A DNA stretch of 64,000 nucleotides from an uncultured Aquimarina sp. (GCA_947503835.1 CANNFM010000004.1:1-64000); one strand, 5' to 3'. Positions 54,639-63,630 are shown, counted from the stretch's first letter. Numbers and translations: made by a program. Notes: a model not told the origin generated them from the sequence alone.

Positions 54639-55607
54639 TTAATGTAGCTGCAATCTCATATACACCGGAAAGTGATCACTGTATCCTCCGGTGTATTTTT
54701 TTCCGACATAGGTTCTAAAGGGATTTCCTTTGTAGCGCCCTTTGTAAATTTTAAGAAAATCATCATCAAAAATAGAGGCATCAGAAAAACAATGTTTCCC
54801 TTTTTCATATTTATGAAAGTTATGACTAAAGATAATCTGGTCAAATAGGTTCCATTGACTTCTATAATTTGTACTCCCACTATATCGGGTAAGCAATCGC
54901 TCCATGGGGTTAAAAAGATCGTTTTGTACCAACTGCTTAATACTTTCGCTAGAAGGGTCATCATTAAAATCACCCATGATGATAATTTTTGCTTCAGCAT
55001 TTTCTGAAGTAATCTGATCAATAACCTCCCGGTTTTTTTGTGCTGCAACGATGCGTTTATATGCTGTGGATTCTGCCCCATCACGCCTAGATGGCCAGTG
55101 GTTTACTAAGATGTGAACCTCTTCTTCATTTAAATTACCGGTAACCCATAAAACATCACGAGTGTAATCTCTTTCTCCATTATCATTATCTACTAAAACT
55201 TGTATTTTTTCAGAATGAATAACCTCAAAATATTCTTTTTGATATAAAAGCCCAACATCAATACCTCGCTCATCTGGAGAATCATAATGAACAATACCGT
55301 AATTTTTATTTTTTAAATGTTTAGAATCAATTAGATCTTCGAGAACTCTCTTGTTTTCTACTTCTGCTACCCCAACCAGTACAGGTGCTTTACCGGTTTT
55401 TGAGAATCCAATATTAGAAATAGCGGTGCCTAGTTTGAAGATTTTTTTGTCATATCTTTTACGGTTCCATCGTTTTTCAGAATCAGGCAAGAAGTCATTA
55501 TCCAGCGTATAAGGGTCATCGGTAGTATCAAATAGGTTTTCCAGGTTGTAAAATGCTACTGTATAATGATCAGTATTTTTTTTACGGAAATAAAATTTGT
55601 TAGCCAT
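54639..55607 (-). CDS. EEP-family nuclease-like protein without signal peptide
   Basis: The 322-residue protein is a close paralogue of the gene at 40425-41474 and keeps the whole EEP signature: AFYNLENLFD near residue 18, GVAEVENKRV, NHWPSRRDGAE near residue 170, MGDFNDDPS near residue 205 and GGYSDHFPVYM near the end. It starts MANKFYFRKKNTDHY, without a signal peptide, so it should act inside the cell. It is convergent with the second paralogous lipoprotein gene (17-base gap). Confidence 0.88.
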   Translation of the reverse strand: MANKFYFRKKNTDHYTVAFYNLENLFDTTDDPYTLDNDFLPDSEKRWNRKRYDKKIFKLGTAISNIGFSKTGKAPVLVGVAEVENKRVLEDLIDSKHLKNKNYGIVHYDSPDERGIDVGLLYQKEYFEVIHSEKIQVLVDNDNGERDYTRDVLWVTGNLNEEEVHILVNHWPSRRDGAESTAYKRIVAAQKNREVIDQITSENAEAKIIIMGDFNDDPSSESIKQLVQNDLFNPMERLLTRYSGSTNYRSQWNLFDQIIFSHNFHKYEKGKHCFSDASIFDDDFLKIYKGRYKGNPFRTYVGKKYTGGYSDHFPVYMRLQLH

Positions 55608-55665
55608 AGTATGTAATTTTATAATAAACCCTTAATGCTATTCAATTCTGAGCGTATAATTATTG

Positions 55666-55673
55666 TACTTTTG
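55666..55673 (+). promoter_or_regulatory. -7 element (TACTTTTG) of hflX
   Basis: Matches TAnnTTTG, 58 bases before the hflX ATG. Confidence 0.4.
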
Positions 55674-55731
55674 TATACCTTATTAAAAGGCACAATATAG
55701 TAAATTAAGACATAGAAGATAATCTTATTTA

Positions 55732-56940
55732 ATGTTAGAACAGAAGGAAATAGCGTACGAGAAAACAGTATTAATAGGAATCATAACCAAAAACCAGGAC
55801 GTAGAGAAGCTCGATGAGTTTTTGAATGAGCTAGAGTTTCTTACCTACACAGCAGGAGGCGAAGTGGTAAAGAGGTTTACTCAAAAAATGGATATTCCTA
55901 ATTCTAAAACCTTTATAGGTACGGGTAAGTTAGAAGAGGTTAGGGTATATGTTGAAGAAAATGATATCGGAACCGTTGTTTTTGACGATGAGTTATCGCC
56001 AGGACAACTTCGTAATATAGAGCGAATACTAAAGGCTAAGATCATTGATCGAACCAATCTAATTCTAGATATTTTTGCGCAACGTGCACAAACAAGTTAT
56101 GCCAGAACACAGGTAGAGTTAGCACAATATCAATATTTATTACCGCGTCTTACGGGTTTATGGACTCACTTAGAAAGACAACGAGGAGGTATAGGAATGC
56201 GTGGTCCTGGTGAAACCGAAATTGAAACTGACCGTCGTATTGTAAGAGATCGAATTTCTTTATTGAAAAAGAAGTTGCTAACCATTGATAAGCAAATGGC
56301 AACACAACGGGGCAATCGAGGCAAACTGGTTCGGGTTGCACTAGTGGGATATACTAATGTAGGAAAATCTACATTAATGAATGTGGTAGCCAAGAGTGAA
56401 GTATTTGCCGAGAATAAGCTTTTTGCAACATTAGATACCACAGTACGAAAAGTAGTTATTGGTAATCTTCCGTTTTTACTTAGCGATACTGTAGGTTTTA
56501 TAAGAAAACTCCCAACACAATTGGTAGAAAGCTTTAAAAGCACGCTGGATGAGGTAAGAGAGGCAGATTTGTTATTACATGTAGTCGATATATCACACCC
56601 TCAATTCGAGGATCATATAGCATCGGTAAATAAAATACTTAGTGAGATTGATTGTACAGATAAGCGATCAATTATGGTTTTTAATAAAATTGATGCCTAT
56701 GAGCATGAAGTGATTGAAGCAGATGATTTAACCACAGAAAAAACCGAGGCGCATTATACACTCGAAGAATGGAAGCATACCTGGATGAACCGAATAGGGG
56801 ATAGTGCCTTGTTTATTTCAGCTATAAATAAAGAAAACATTGAAGAGTTTAGGAAAAGAGTATATCAAGAAGTTAGAGATATCCATGTAACACGGTTTCC
56901 GTATAACAATTTTTTGTATCCCGAAATTGTAGAAGAATAA
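55732..56940 (+). CDS. hflX: Ribosome-splitting GTPase HflX
   Basis: The 402-residue GTPase splits or rescues stalled ribosomes in stress. The N-terminal HflX domain (GTGKLEEVRVYVEENDIG, FDDELSPGQLRNIE, RTNLILDIFAQRAQTSYARTQVE-type segment) runs to about residue 195, including RGGIGMRGPGETEIETDRR. The G domain shows GYTNVGKSTLMN near residue 206, DTVGFIRKLP near residue 250 and NKIDAY near residue 320. Convergent with the DUF3078 gene (2-base gap). Confidence 0.96.
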   Translation: MLEQKEIAYEKTVLIGIITKNQDVEKLDEFLNELEFLTYTAGGEVVKRFTQKMDIPNSKTFIGTGKLEEVRVYVEENDIGTVVFDDELSPGQLRNIERILKAKIIDRTNLILDIFAQRAQTSYARTQVELAQYQYLLPRLTGLWTHLERQRGGIGMRGPGETEIETDRRIVRDRISLLKKKLLTIDKQMATQRGNRGKLVRVALVGYTNVGKSTLMNVVAKSEVFAENKLFATLDTTVRKVVIGNLPFLLSDTVGFIRKLPTQLVESFKSTLDEVREADLLLHVVDISHPQFEDHIASVNKILSEIDCTDKRSIMVFNKIDAYEHEVIEADDLTTEKTEAHYTLEEWKHTWMNRIGDSALFISAINKENIEEFRKRVYQEVRDIHVTRFPYNNFLYPEIVEE

Positions 56941-56942
56941 GA

Positions 56943-57995
56943 TTAAAATTTATAATCAAGACCAATACCTAAAACTTGCCGTATTTGAAATGCTGCAGTA
57001 GCATTATCATCATAAATGCTCTGAAATATAAAACTCCCAGAGATATATCGATTTACCTTAAGGTTTAGGTTGAGGGTATAATCTAAATCGACATTAGCCG
57101 GGTCTTCAATATAGTTTGAATATAAACTCAGGATGTTTTCTACCGTAAAGTTTTCGCTTACAGAAAACTTAATATTTGCAGCAATTGCTCCACCAAATTC
57201 AAATCGAGTACTTTCTCCGGCATCAACCCCAAAATAATCACCATCCACATACCCTTCGACATTGGTAAACTCTTTGTCTACAAAGATCATACGAGAGGTA
57301 ACCGGTGCGATGTTAATAGTAAGATCGTCACTTTTTTTCCATAGTAACCCTGGGCCGGCTTGTATAAATGCAGGAGAGAAGAAATGAGTTTCTTCGATAC
57401 GTATGGTTTCTTCAGTGTCGGGGTCAACTTCAAAACGAAACCCTTTATCAAACTGGGACAAAAAATTGACAAAAAATGAATAGTTCCAATTACTTTCTCC
57501 AATACGCTGCCCAATTCGGCTATTAATTTCGATTCGATCATCTGTTTTTCTCGCAAAATCCTCGTTTTTTAAAAAAGACAAACCATAATCTGCAGTGATT
57601 TTGTTTTCCCAGGAAAAGCTCTTTCTCTTATAATTCATAGTATATTTCACAGAACTATTGCCAGATATATTAGAGGTTCCACCACCTTGCCAATCAAAAT
57701 TAAAGGCAGATTGGTTAAATAATAAAGAAAATTGACCTTTTGTTCTCCAACCGTCCTTTTCTTCTTCTTCTTTCTTTTTGGGTTTAGGTTTTATCTCATT
57801 AAGAGTTTCTTCCAATATTTTTATGTTAATATCTACAGGTGTATTTTTGATGAGCTTTTTAAGCGATAATTTTAATGAATCTATTACAGCTTTTTTTATA
57901 GAATCTTCTGGAGATACAGTCTTGTTTTTCTCTTCTTGACCAGAAAGACGTATTACAAAAGAAAACAGAAGTACGGTTAAAAAAAACCTTCTCAT
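56943..57995 (-). CDS. DUF3078 outer-membrane-like protein
   Basis: About 350 residues from ATG 57995, followed by a signal peptide (FFLTVLLFSFVIRLSGQ); an upstream TTG at 58052 adds a useless lead. A charged helical stretch to about residue 85 leads to GWRTKGQFSLLFNQSAFNF, DWQGGGTSNISGN and an alternating-strand barrel ending in GIGLDYKF, the layout of DUF3078, a Bacteroidota beta-barrel family of unknown role. Confidence 0.88.
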   Translation of the reverse strand: MRRFFLTVLLFSFVIRLSGQEEKNKTVSPEDSIKKAVIDSLKLSLKKLIKNTPVDINIKILEETLNEIKPKPKKKEEEEKDGWRTKGQFSLLFNQSAFNFDWQGGGTSNISGNSSVKYTMNYKRKSFSWENKITADYGLSFLKNEDFARKTDDRIEINSRIGQRIGESNWNYSFFVNFLSQFDKGFRFEVDPDTEETIRIEETHFFSPAFIQAGPGLLWKKSDDLTINIAPVTSRMIFVDKEFTNVEGYVDGDYFGVDAGESTRFEFGGAIAANIKFSVSENFTVENILSLYSNYIEDPANVDLDYTLNLNLKVNRYISGSFIFQSIYDDNATAAFQIRQVLGIGLDYKF

Positions 57996-58123
57996 TTGAT
58001 CTGTGTTGCAGAGGTAGAGGACAAAGATACGGGATGCTTGTTGCTTTATCAAATGATGAAACGACAGATTTCAATGAATTAAATTATATTCGTAGGTAAT
58101 CAATGATTTTTGATTGCGAAAAA

Positions 58124-58558
58124 ATGAAAATAGAATTAGTAAAAGCAAAAGAAACAGATAAGGATTTTTTACTTCACCTAAGAAAGTTGACCATGGTTAA
58201 GCATCTAGAAAAAGCAGGAATTCATTTATCTGACGAAGAACACGTTGCTAGGGCTCACGATTTTTTTGAAGCCACTCATATACTATTAAAATCTTCTCAA
58301 AGAATAGGGGTTCTAAAGTGCTTAGAGACACAAAACAGCATAGAAATAATACAGTTTCAGATTTTACCCCAATATCAAGGTATGGGCATAGGAAAGGATA
58401 TAGTACATGATTTAATTTCTAAGGCAGAATTAGCAAGTAAAAGCATAATCTTGAAGGTGCTAAAAGAAAATCCGGCGAGGCATCTTTATGAACGAATCGG
58501 TTTTAAAATAACCGGAGAAGATCAATATGAGTTTCATATGAAAAGGAGTGTTCTTTAG
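58124..58558 (+). CDS. GNAT-family acetyltransferase
   Basis: About 144 residues with the GNAT core: KIELVKAKETDKDFLLHLRK, then EIIQFQILPQYQGMGIGKDI (acetyl-CoA pyrophosphate loop near residue 86) and NPARHLYERIGFKITGED near the end. The acceptor is unknown. ATG 58124 gives the usual family start; ATG 58103 is in frame and possible. The ABC ATPase gene follows 33 bases later. Confidence 0.85.
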   Translation: MKIELVKAKETDKDFLLHLRKLTMVKHLEKAGIHLSDEEHVARAHDFFEATHILLKSSQRIGVLKCLETQNSIEIIQFQILPQYQGMGIGKDIVHDLISKAELASKSIILKVLKENPARHLYERIGFKITGEDQYEFHMKRSVL

Positions 58559-58591
58559 GGCTTTTTATAAGAAAGTTCAATATATTTGAGT

Positions 58592-59557
58592 ATGCTAATA
58601 ATCCAGAACATTTCTTTTGCTTACGATACAAAAACGGTACTAAAAAATGTTAGTTTCTCTATAGAAAAAGGGCAACATATAGCGCTAATTGGAGCTAGTG
58701 GTTGTGGGAAAAGCACCTTGCTTAAGATCATTTATGGACTTCTACAAACAAAAGAAGGAGCTTTGTTTTGGGGAAAAGAAGAGTTACAGGGACCACATTA
58801 CAACCTTGTTCCTGGTCATGAAAACATGAAATATCTTTCTCAGGGTTTTGAGTTACAATCGTATCGCAGTGTTGCCGAAAACATTGGTCAGTATCTCTCT
58901 AATGTTGAACCTGAAGTAAAACTGGGACGAGTAAATGAGTTACTTGAAATTGTAGAAATGAAGGAGTTTGCTAATACCAAAGTAGAAAACCTTAGTGGGG
59001 GCCAAAAACAAAGGGTTGCTTTGGCCAAAGCACTTGCCAAAAGACCCGAATTATTGTTGCTTGATGAGCCCTTTCATAATATTGACAATTTTAGGAGAAG
59101 TTCGTTACGAAGAAACCTGTTCAGGTATTTAAATCGAAACAATATCACCAGCATAACGGCAACTCATGATAAAACCGATATTCTTTCTTTTACAGATGAG
59201 ACAATTGTAATCAAACAAGGCCAAATTCTAACTAAGGAAAATACGATTGAACTATATCAAAACCCACCTAATTATTATGTGGCTTCTCTCTTTGGAGAAG
59301 TAAATGAAATACAACGTTCGTCGTTTGATGACACAAGTGATGATGCTACTATTCTAGTGTACCCACATGAAATAAAAGTGGATGCAAGGTCTAAACGTAA
59401 AGCTAGAGTAAAAAACTCTTATTTTATTGGGAGTCATTACCTAATCGAAGCAGTTTTTAATAATGCGATTATCTTTTTTGAGCATTCTTCAGCATTATAT
59501 GCACCAGAAATAATTGGCATTAAGGTTTCCGAAAAAGTTTTATCCAGAATCAAGTAA
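58592..59557 (+). CDS. ABC transporter ATP-binding protein (orphan)
   Basis: The ATPase of about 321 residues has Walker A GASGCGKST near residue 37, a Q-loop (LSQGFELQSY) near residue 90, signature LSGGQKQRVALAKALAKRPE near residue 135, Walker B LLLLDEPFHNID and H-loop TATHDK. The C-terminal 90 residues (ILVYPHEIKVDARS, SHYLIEAVF) resemble a TOBE-like domain, as in importers of Fe3+, polyamine or molybdate type. No permease or binding-protein gene is adjacent, so the substrate is open. I start at ATG 58592; the TTG at 58586 is less likely. Confidence 0.88.
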   Translation: MLIIQNISFAYDTKTVLKNVSFSIEKGQHIALIGASGCGKSTLLKIIYGLLQTKEGALFWGKEELQGPHYNLVPGHENMKYLSQGFELQSYRSVAENIGQYLSNVEPEVKLGRVNELLEIVEMKEFANTKVENLSGGQKQRVALAKALAKRPELLLLDEPFHNIDNFRRSSLRRNLFRYLNRNNITSITATHDKTDILSFTDETIVIKQGQILTKENTIELYQNPPNYYVASLFGEVNEIQRSSFDDTSDDATILVYPHEIKVDARSKRKARVKNSYFIGSHYLIEAVFNNAIIFFEHSSALYAPEIIGIKVSEKVLSRIK

Positions 59558-59573
59558 GTAATTGGTGACGATT

Positions 59574-59668
59574 TAATCCCTCATCGAGGGTCTAATCCCC
59601 CGAGGCTTGCCTCGAAAACAAAGTGCTTTTCCAGAAGCATACCTCGAGAGCTTGCTCCAAGGTTGTTG
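59574..59668. repeat. Degenerate REP-like palindromes
   Basis: CGAGGCTTGCCTCG at 59601-59614 is a clear hairpin. ACCTCGAGAGCTTGCTCCAAGG at 59641-59662 is a related, worn one. CCCTCATCGAGGG at 59578-59590 is a third. They resemble decayed repeats between the ABC gene and the secreted protein gene. Confidence 0.5.
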
Positions 59669-59819
59669 ATTTGATTTTTATTAGAATCAAAGTATGCCAT
59701 ATGTATTCTCTTTTATTGGTTTGTACACCTAATGTATCCTTGCCAAAACTTAAAACCTACGTTTATATTTAGGAACTTTAATTCACAATTAAAACCCACA
59801 AATTATTAAAAACCTTATT

Positions 59820-61382
59820 ATGAAACGTAAATTATCTATTTTCATTTTTTTACTTGCTTTAAGTATTACTTCTGTAACCGCACAATCGAAACCTCAACCG
59901 AGCGAAACTAATAGTGCTATAACCAAAGCCCCAGATACAGGCTGTACCGGTCAAGATACTTTTGACCAAGGTGTGAGAATTGTTCCTAATGCAAATTCTT
60001 GGAAAGACAGTTACCAAGCAAACGGTTACTGTTTCTGTAATTCTACTTTTGATCATGGTATTGGTAATTTCAAAATTACTATCAACGGACAAGGAAGAAC
60101 TGTAAGAGATGTCTGTGACGAACTTAAAAAACACCCTAGTTTCAGAGGTATGAGAAATGGAGATCCAAGATATAATGATATACAGTGTGGTAATGGCCCT
60201 CAGCATCAAGATGCTATTACTATACAAGGTAAGAGAATTAAAGATGAAGTAGTATGCCCTGGTCGTGTAGATCAAGGTAGTAAAGGATGTCAATGTAAAG
60301 GGCCTAAATTCGATATGAACTGGTTATCCTCAAGACCACGATTTGGCGGCGATGGCGATGGCGGCGGCGGAAATAATAATGGCCCAAATGTATCATTTGC
60401 TACCCCATCAAATAACGCATCATATACCGCTCCGGCTACCTTTAAAGTTGTAGTAAATGCATCTGATAATGATGGAGTAGGTAATGTGAGATTGTATATC
60501 AACAATTCTTTTATACGACAAGAAAACGTAAATCCCTATGAGTGGAACCAGAACAATCAAGATGAAAAGCTTAAGAATTTAAGTATGGGTACTTATACTC
60601 TCAAAGCACAAGCGACTGATAAAAAAGGAAATATAACTACCAAAACCATAAATATTATAGTAGGCGATAATGGAGGAGGAAACAATGGTGAAGGTGTTAC
60701 AATCAAAGGGCAAAGCATTAACAAATATGTCAGCTCTGAAGGAGGTTCTAGATCGATGCGTGCTAATCGTACCGAAGCTGGAGCAGGTGAAAGATTCACC
60801 GTAGAGTCTGCAGGTAATGGAACTATTAGCCTTAAAGGAAGCAACGGCAAATACGTGAGTTCTGAAAATGGAAATAAAGGCATGAACTGTAATCGTAATG
60901 CTGTAGGCGCCTGGGAAAAATTTAAATTAGAATCACTTGGAGGTGACCTATATGCTATTAAAGGAAACAATGGTAAATATGTAAGTCATAATAATGGCGG
61001 CAATAAGGCTATCTTTTGTGACAGAAATGCGGTTGGTTCTTGGGAAAAATTTATCATAAAAGGTCTTAATGCAGGAAGAACTATTAACACACAAGGTAGT
61101 ACATCATTTACGGCTCAAAGTGTTAGTGTATACCCTAATCCAATGATCAAAGGAGATGACATTCATGTTCAGGTTACCATACCTCAAGATGTCCTTTCTT
61201 CAATAGAGATTATGGCTCTAAATGGGAAAAGTATTGCCAAACGTAACTTAGGTATTTTGAAAGCAGGAACTACATCTATTTCCTTAGATGGTTTAAGAGG
61301 TTCTTTTAAAGTAAATGGATTGTATTTAGCAAAATTTACACTAGGAAAAAAGACTATTGTTAAACAAATAATGATAGAGTAA
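59820..61382 (+). CDS. T9SS-secreted protein: Cys-rich domain, Ig-like domain, fascin-like trefoil
   Basis: The 520-residue protein has a signal peptide (residues 1-21, SITSVTAQ). Residues about 40-165 are a Cys-rich domain I cannot name (eight Cys, such as GYCFCNSTFDHGIG, VRDVCDELKKHP, NDIQCGNGPQHQDAI, GCQCKGPKFD). A Gly-rich linker leads to a bacterial Ig-like domain (VSFATPSNNASYTAPATFKV). Residues about 290-420 are a fascin/ricin-type beta-trefoil with three repeats (GKYVSSENGNKG, GKYVSHNNGGNK) and NRNAVGAWEKF-type ends. The last 80 residues are a T9SS type A sorting domain (VYPNPMIKGDD). Binding of a polysaccharide or actin-like ligand is inference. Confidence 0.85.
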   Translation: MKRKLSIFIFLLALSITSVTAQSKPQPSETNSAITKAPDTGCTGQDTFDQGVRIVPNANSWKDSYQANGYCFCNSTFDHGIGNFKITINGQGRTVRDVCDELKKHPSFRGMRNGDPRYNDIQCGNGPQHQDAITIQGKRIKDEVVCPGRVDQGSKGCQCKGPKFDMNWLSSRPRFGGDGDGGGGNNNGPNVSFATPSNNASYTAPATFKVVVNASDNDGVGNVRLYINNSFIRQENVNPYEWNQNNQDEKLKNLSMGTYTLKAQATDKKGNITTKTINIIVGDNGGGNNGEGVTIKGQSINKYVSSEGGSRSMRANRTEAGAGERFTVESAGNGTISLKGSNGKYVSSENGNKGMNCNRNAVGAWEKFKLESLGGDLYAIKGNNGKYVSHNNGGNKAIFCDRNAVGSWEKFIIKGLNAGRTINTQGSTSFTAQSVSVYPNPMIKGDDIHVQVTIPQDVLSSIEIMALNGKSIAKRNLGILKAGTTSISLDGLRGSFKVNGLYLAKFTLGKKTIVKQIMIE

Positions 61383-61402
61383 TCAGGTCATAACATGCAA
61401 AG

Positions 61403-61443
61403 GATAAGGCAGAAATATTTTTATATTTCTGCCTTATCTTTTT
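61403..61443. terminator. Bidirectional terminator between convergent genes
   Basis: A 15-bp perfect stem (GATAAGGCAGAAATA arms), a 6-nt loop and a T-run lie between stops at 61382 and 61452. Confidence 0.9.
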
Positions 61444-61451
61444 ATAACAAG

Positions 61452-62207
61452 CTATTCATATTTCTTTAAATTCATCTCTTTCCCATCAAAAACGGCATAG
61501 GTGTAATGAACAATCCAGTCTCCCAGGTTAGTATATCTAGAGGTGTCATTTAAATCAATTTCCATAGGAAGATGTCTGTGACCAAACACAAAATGATCTC
61601 TATGGTTATCTTCGAGTTTTCTTTTGCAATACTGTACTAACCATTCATTCTCTTCGCCAAGAAAAGTAACATCTTCATCCCCAGATATTAATTTGTTTTT
61701 TACCGAAAGATATTGTGCTAATTTTACTCCTAAATCCGGATGCAACCATCTATATAACCATTTAGCAAATGGGTTGGTAAACACTTTTTTCATTCGCTTA
61801 TAGCCTTTGTCGCCGGGTCCTAATCCGTCTCCATGACCAATAAAAAAAGTAGTCTCGTTAAACGTAAATTCCTGAGGAGTATGATATACGGGTATGTTTA
61901 ATTCTTCTTCAAAATATCCATTCATCCATAGGTCATGATTGCCTACAAAATAATATACCGGAATCCCAGAGTCTGTAATCTCTGCTAATTTTCCTAAGGT
62001 TCTGGTAAACCCCTTAGGTACAACAGTTTTGTACTCAAACCAAAAATCAAAAAGATCGCCAAGCAAAAAGATCGCAGCTGCATCTTTTTTAACCTCATCT
62101 AACCATCGTACAAATTTTTGTTCTCTGGGAAAACTCTTTTCTGAAGTAGGAGCACCCAGGTGGTTATCGCTGGCAAAGTATATTTTTTTCCCTTCAGGAA
62201 GATTCAT
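61452..62207 (-). CDS. lpxH: UDP-2,3-diacylglucosamine diphosphatase-like metallophosphoesterase (LpxH type)
   Basis: About 251 residues from ATG 62207 (MNLPEGKKIYFASDNHLG). The calcineurin-like metal motifs are ASDNHLGAP, LLGDLFDFWFEY, YFVGNHDLWMNG, FIGHGDGLGPGDKGYK and FVFGHRHLPME. The LFDFWFEY and HGDG details match LpxH, which cuts UDP-2,3-diacyl-GlcN to lipid X in lipid A synthesis. A frame upstream to 62240 adds nothing. The lpxH symbol rests on motifs; LpxH2 or LpxG-type paralogues cannot be excluded. Confidence 0.8.
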   Translation of the reverse strand: MNLPEGKKIYFASDNHLGAPTSEKSFPREQKFVRWLDEVKKDAAAIFLLGDLFDFWFEYKTVVPKGFTRTLGKLAEITDSGIPVYYFVGNHDLWMNGYFEEELNIPVYHTPQEFTFNETTFFIGHGDGLGPGDKGYKRMKKVFTNPFAKWLYRWLHPDLGVKLAQYLSVKNKLISGDEDVTFLGEENEWLVQYCKRKLEDNHRDHFVFGHRHLPMEIDLNDTSRYTNLGDWIVHYTYAVFDGKEMNLKKYE

Positions 62208-62273
62208 AGTACTAATTTGGAAGTAAAGATAATAAAACAATAATACCTCATTGGGCTTTAAGAATCATGAGAT

Positions 62274-62726
62274 TTAATCATTATCTGAAGCATACCACTC
62301 TGCGAAAGAAGTTTCAGTTTCCTGAAGTTTTAAAGAATGTAGCTCGATATTTTCGGGAAGTCTTGCTTTGATTTTTTTAGCAAAGTCGATGACCATATTT
62401 TCGCTGGTGGGTTGATAATCCACTAAAATTACATTATGTCCTCTATCTTTAAGTTCTTTAGCTAATTCGATATGTGGTGTGTTCTTATTAAACACTGTAG
62501 CGTGATCAAACACATCTTCTATGTCTTCTTTAACGATTTTTTTGAGGTCACCAAAATCGATAACCATTCCCAATTTTACATGTGATGTATCGATAATTGG
62601 GGAGCCAATAACGGTAACGCTTAATTTATAGCTATGCCCGTGTACATTTCTACATTTCCCATCATATCCATACAAGGCATGGCCAGTTTCAAAAGAAAAT
62701 TGTTTTGTGATACGTATTTTACTCAT
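62274..62726 (-). CDS. queD: 6-carboxytetrahydropterin synthase (QueD) family
   Basis: The 150-residue protein makes 6-carboxytetrahydropterin for queuosine or, in related forms, pyruvoyl-tetrahydropterin. Zn ligands: His in FSFETGHALYG near residue 15 and the pair in CRNVHGHSYKL near residue 30. Then MVIDFGDLK, DHATVFN and the late QPTSENMVID and LQETETSFAEW (catalytic-region Glu). The cytoplasmic enzyme has its own -7 element TAACTTTG at 62747-62754 on the minus strand. Confidence 0.9.
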   Translation of the reverse strand: MSKIRITKQFSFETGHALYGYDGKCRNVHGHSYKLSVTVIGSPIIDTSHVKLGMVIDFGDLKKIVKEDIEDVFDHATVFNKNTPHIELAKELKDRGHNVILVDYQPTSENMVIDFAKKIKARLPENIELHSLKLQETETSFAEWYASDND

Positions 62727-62746
62727 CCTTTACTTCGTAGTTTTTG

Positions 62747-62754
62747 CAAAGTTA
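62747..62754 (-). promoter_or_regulatory. -7 element (TAACTTTG) of queD
   Basis: Matches TAnnTTTG on the minus strand, 20 bases before the ATG at 62726. Confidence 0.55.
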
Positions 62755-62862
62755 CGGAAGATTACTTTCTATTTCTAGTATTGATAATGTAAACTAAAAC
62801 CAAAAGACTCTAATATGAGAAATAATCGACTCTTTTCTAAAAAAATGTAACATCGTGATGCA

Positions 62863-63630
62863 CTATTTTTTAAATTTTTCGAGTGCCTCTTTAGTAAATT
62901 CTGAAAGCACTAATTCTCCAGAAATTGCCGCTCGTTTGATCAACAACTCATCCCAATGATCAGTTCCCTGCCATGTGGCTTTTCTCATTTCTTGTAATGC
63001 TACTGGATTGTATTTCGATAATTTTTCTACAAATAGCTGTATTTCTTTATCTAATTCTGTGATACTAGTAAAAACTCGAGAAAACAACCCTTTTTCTTTG
63101 GCCCAGTAGGCGTTTTTCCATTGGGATGCATCCCATGCCAAGGCTTCAAAAGCAGCGAGACCTATTTTTCGAGATACGGCAGGCTCAATAACAAAAGGAC
63201 CGATGCCAATACTAAGTTCACTTAATTTAACCGATGCCGTTTCGGTAGCTAAACAATAATCACAAGCCGAGGCCAATCCTACTCCGCCACCCACAGTTTT
63301 TCCTTGTATTCTCCCGATAATAGGTTTTTTGCATTTGCGCATGGCATTAATTACATTGGCAAAGCCCGAAAAGAAATGTTTCCCTTCCTTAAGGTTTGTG
63401 ATTGCTACCAATTCATCAAAAGAGGCACCTGCACAAAATGCACGATCACCCTCAGATTTTAATACAATAACATGTGCAGAACTATCTTGCGACAATTGAT
63501 CAAAGGCTTTGGCTAATCTTGCTAATAATTCTGATGGAAAAGAATTACTGGCCGGGTGACCAAATTCTATAGTTGCAATATTGTTTTCGATATGGGTATA
63601 TAGGCTTCCGTTGGATCTTGTTGTCGTCAT
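62863..63630 (-). CDS. Enoyl-CoA hydratase/isomerase family protein
   Basis: The 255-residue crotonase-fold protein has the conserved blocks NIATIEFGHPASNSFP, RAFCAGASFDELVA (oxyanion hole, near residue 66) and QGKTVGGGVGLASACDYCLA near residue 108, and the C-terminal NPVALQEMRKATWQ. Where classic hydratases carry Glu at the SELSIGIGPFVIEPAVSRKIG region, the layout here (LSIGIGPFVIE) leaves the reaction open; hydratase or isomerase activity is family-level only. Divergent from a small membrane ORF, with an inverted repeat between them. Confidence 0.85.
   Translation of the reverse strand: MTTTRSNGSLYTHIENNIATIEFGHPASNSFPSELLARLAKAFDQLSQDSSAHVIVLKSEGDRAFCAGASFDELVAITNLKEGKHFFSGFANVINAMRKCKKPIIGRIQGKTVGGGVGLASACDYCLATETASVKLSELSIGIGPFVIEPAVSRKIGLAAFEALAWDASQWKNAYWAKEKGLFSRVFTSITELDKEIQLFVEKLSKYNPVALQEMRKATWQGTDHWDELLIKRAAISGELVLSEFTKEALEKFKK

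Noticed and set aside
40425..55607. Accessory region as a prophage or integrative element
   Set aside because: No integrase, phage structural gene, conjugation gene or attachment repeat was seen; only a RAYT and short palindromes.
58581..58588. TATATTTG as promoter of the ABC ATPase gene
   Set aside because: It ends 3 bases before the ATG, so the transcript would start inside the gene; co-transcription with the acetyltransferase gene is simpler.
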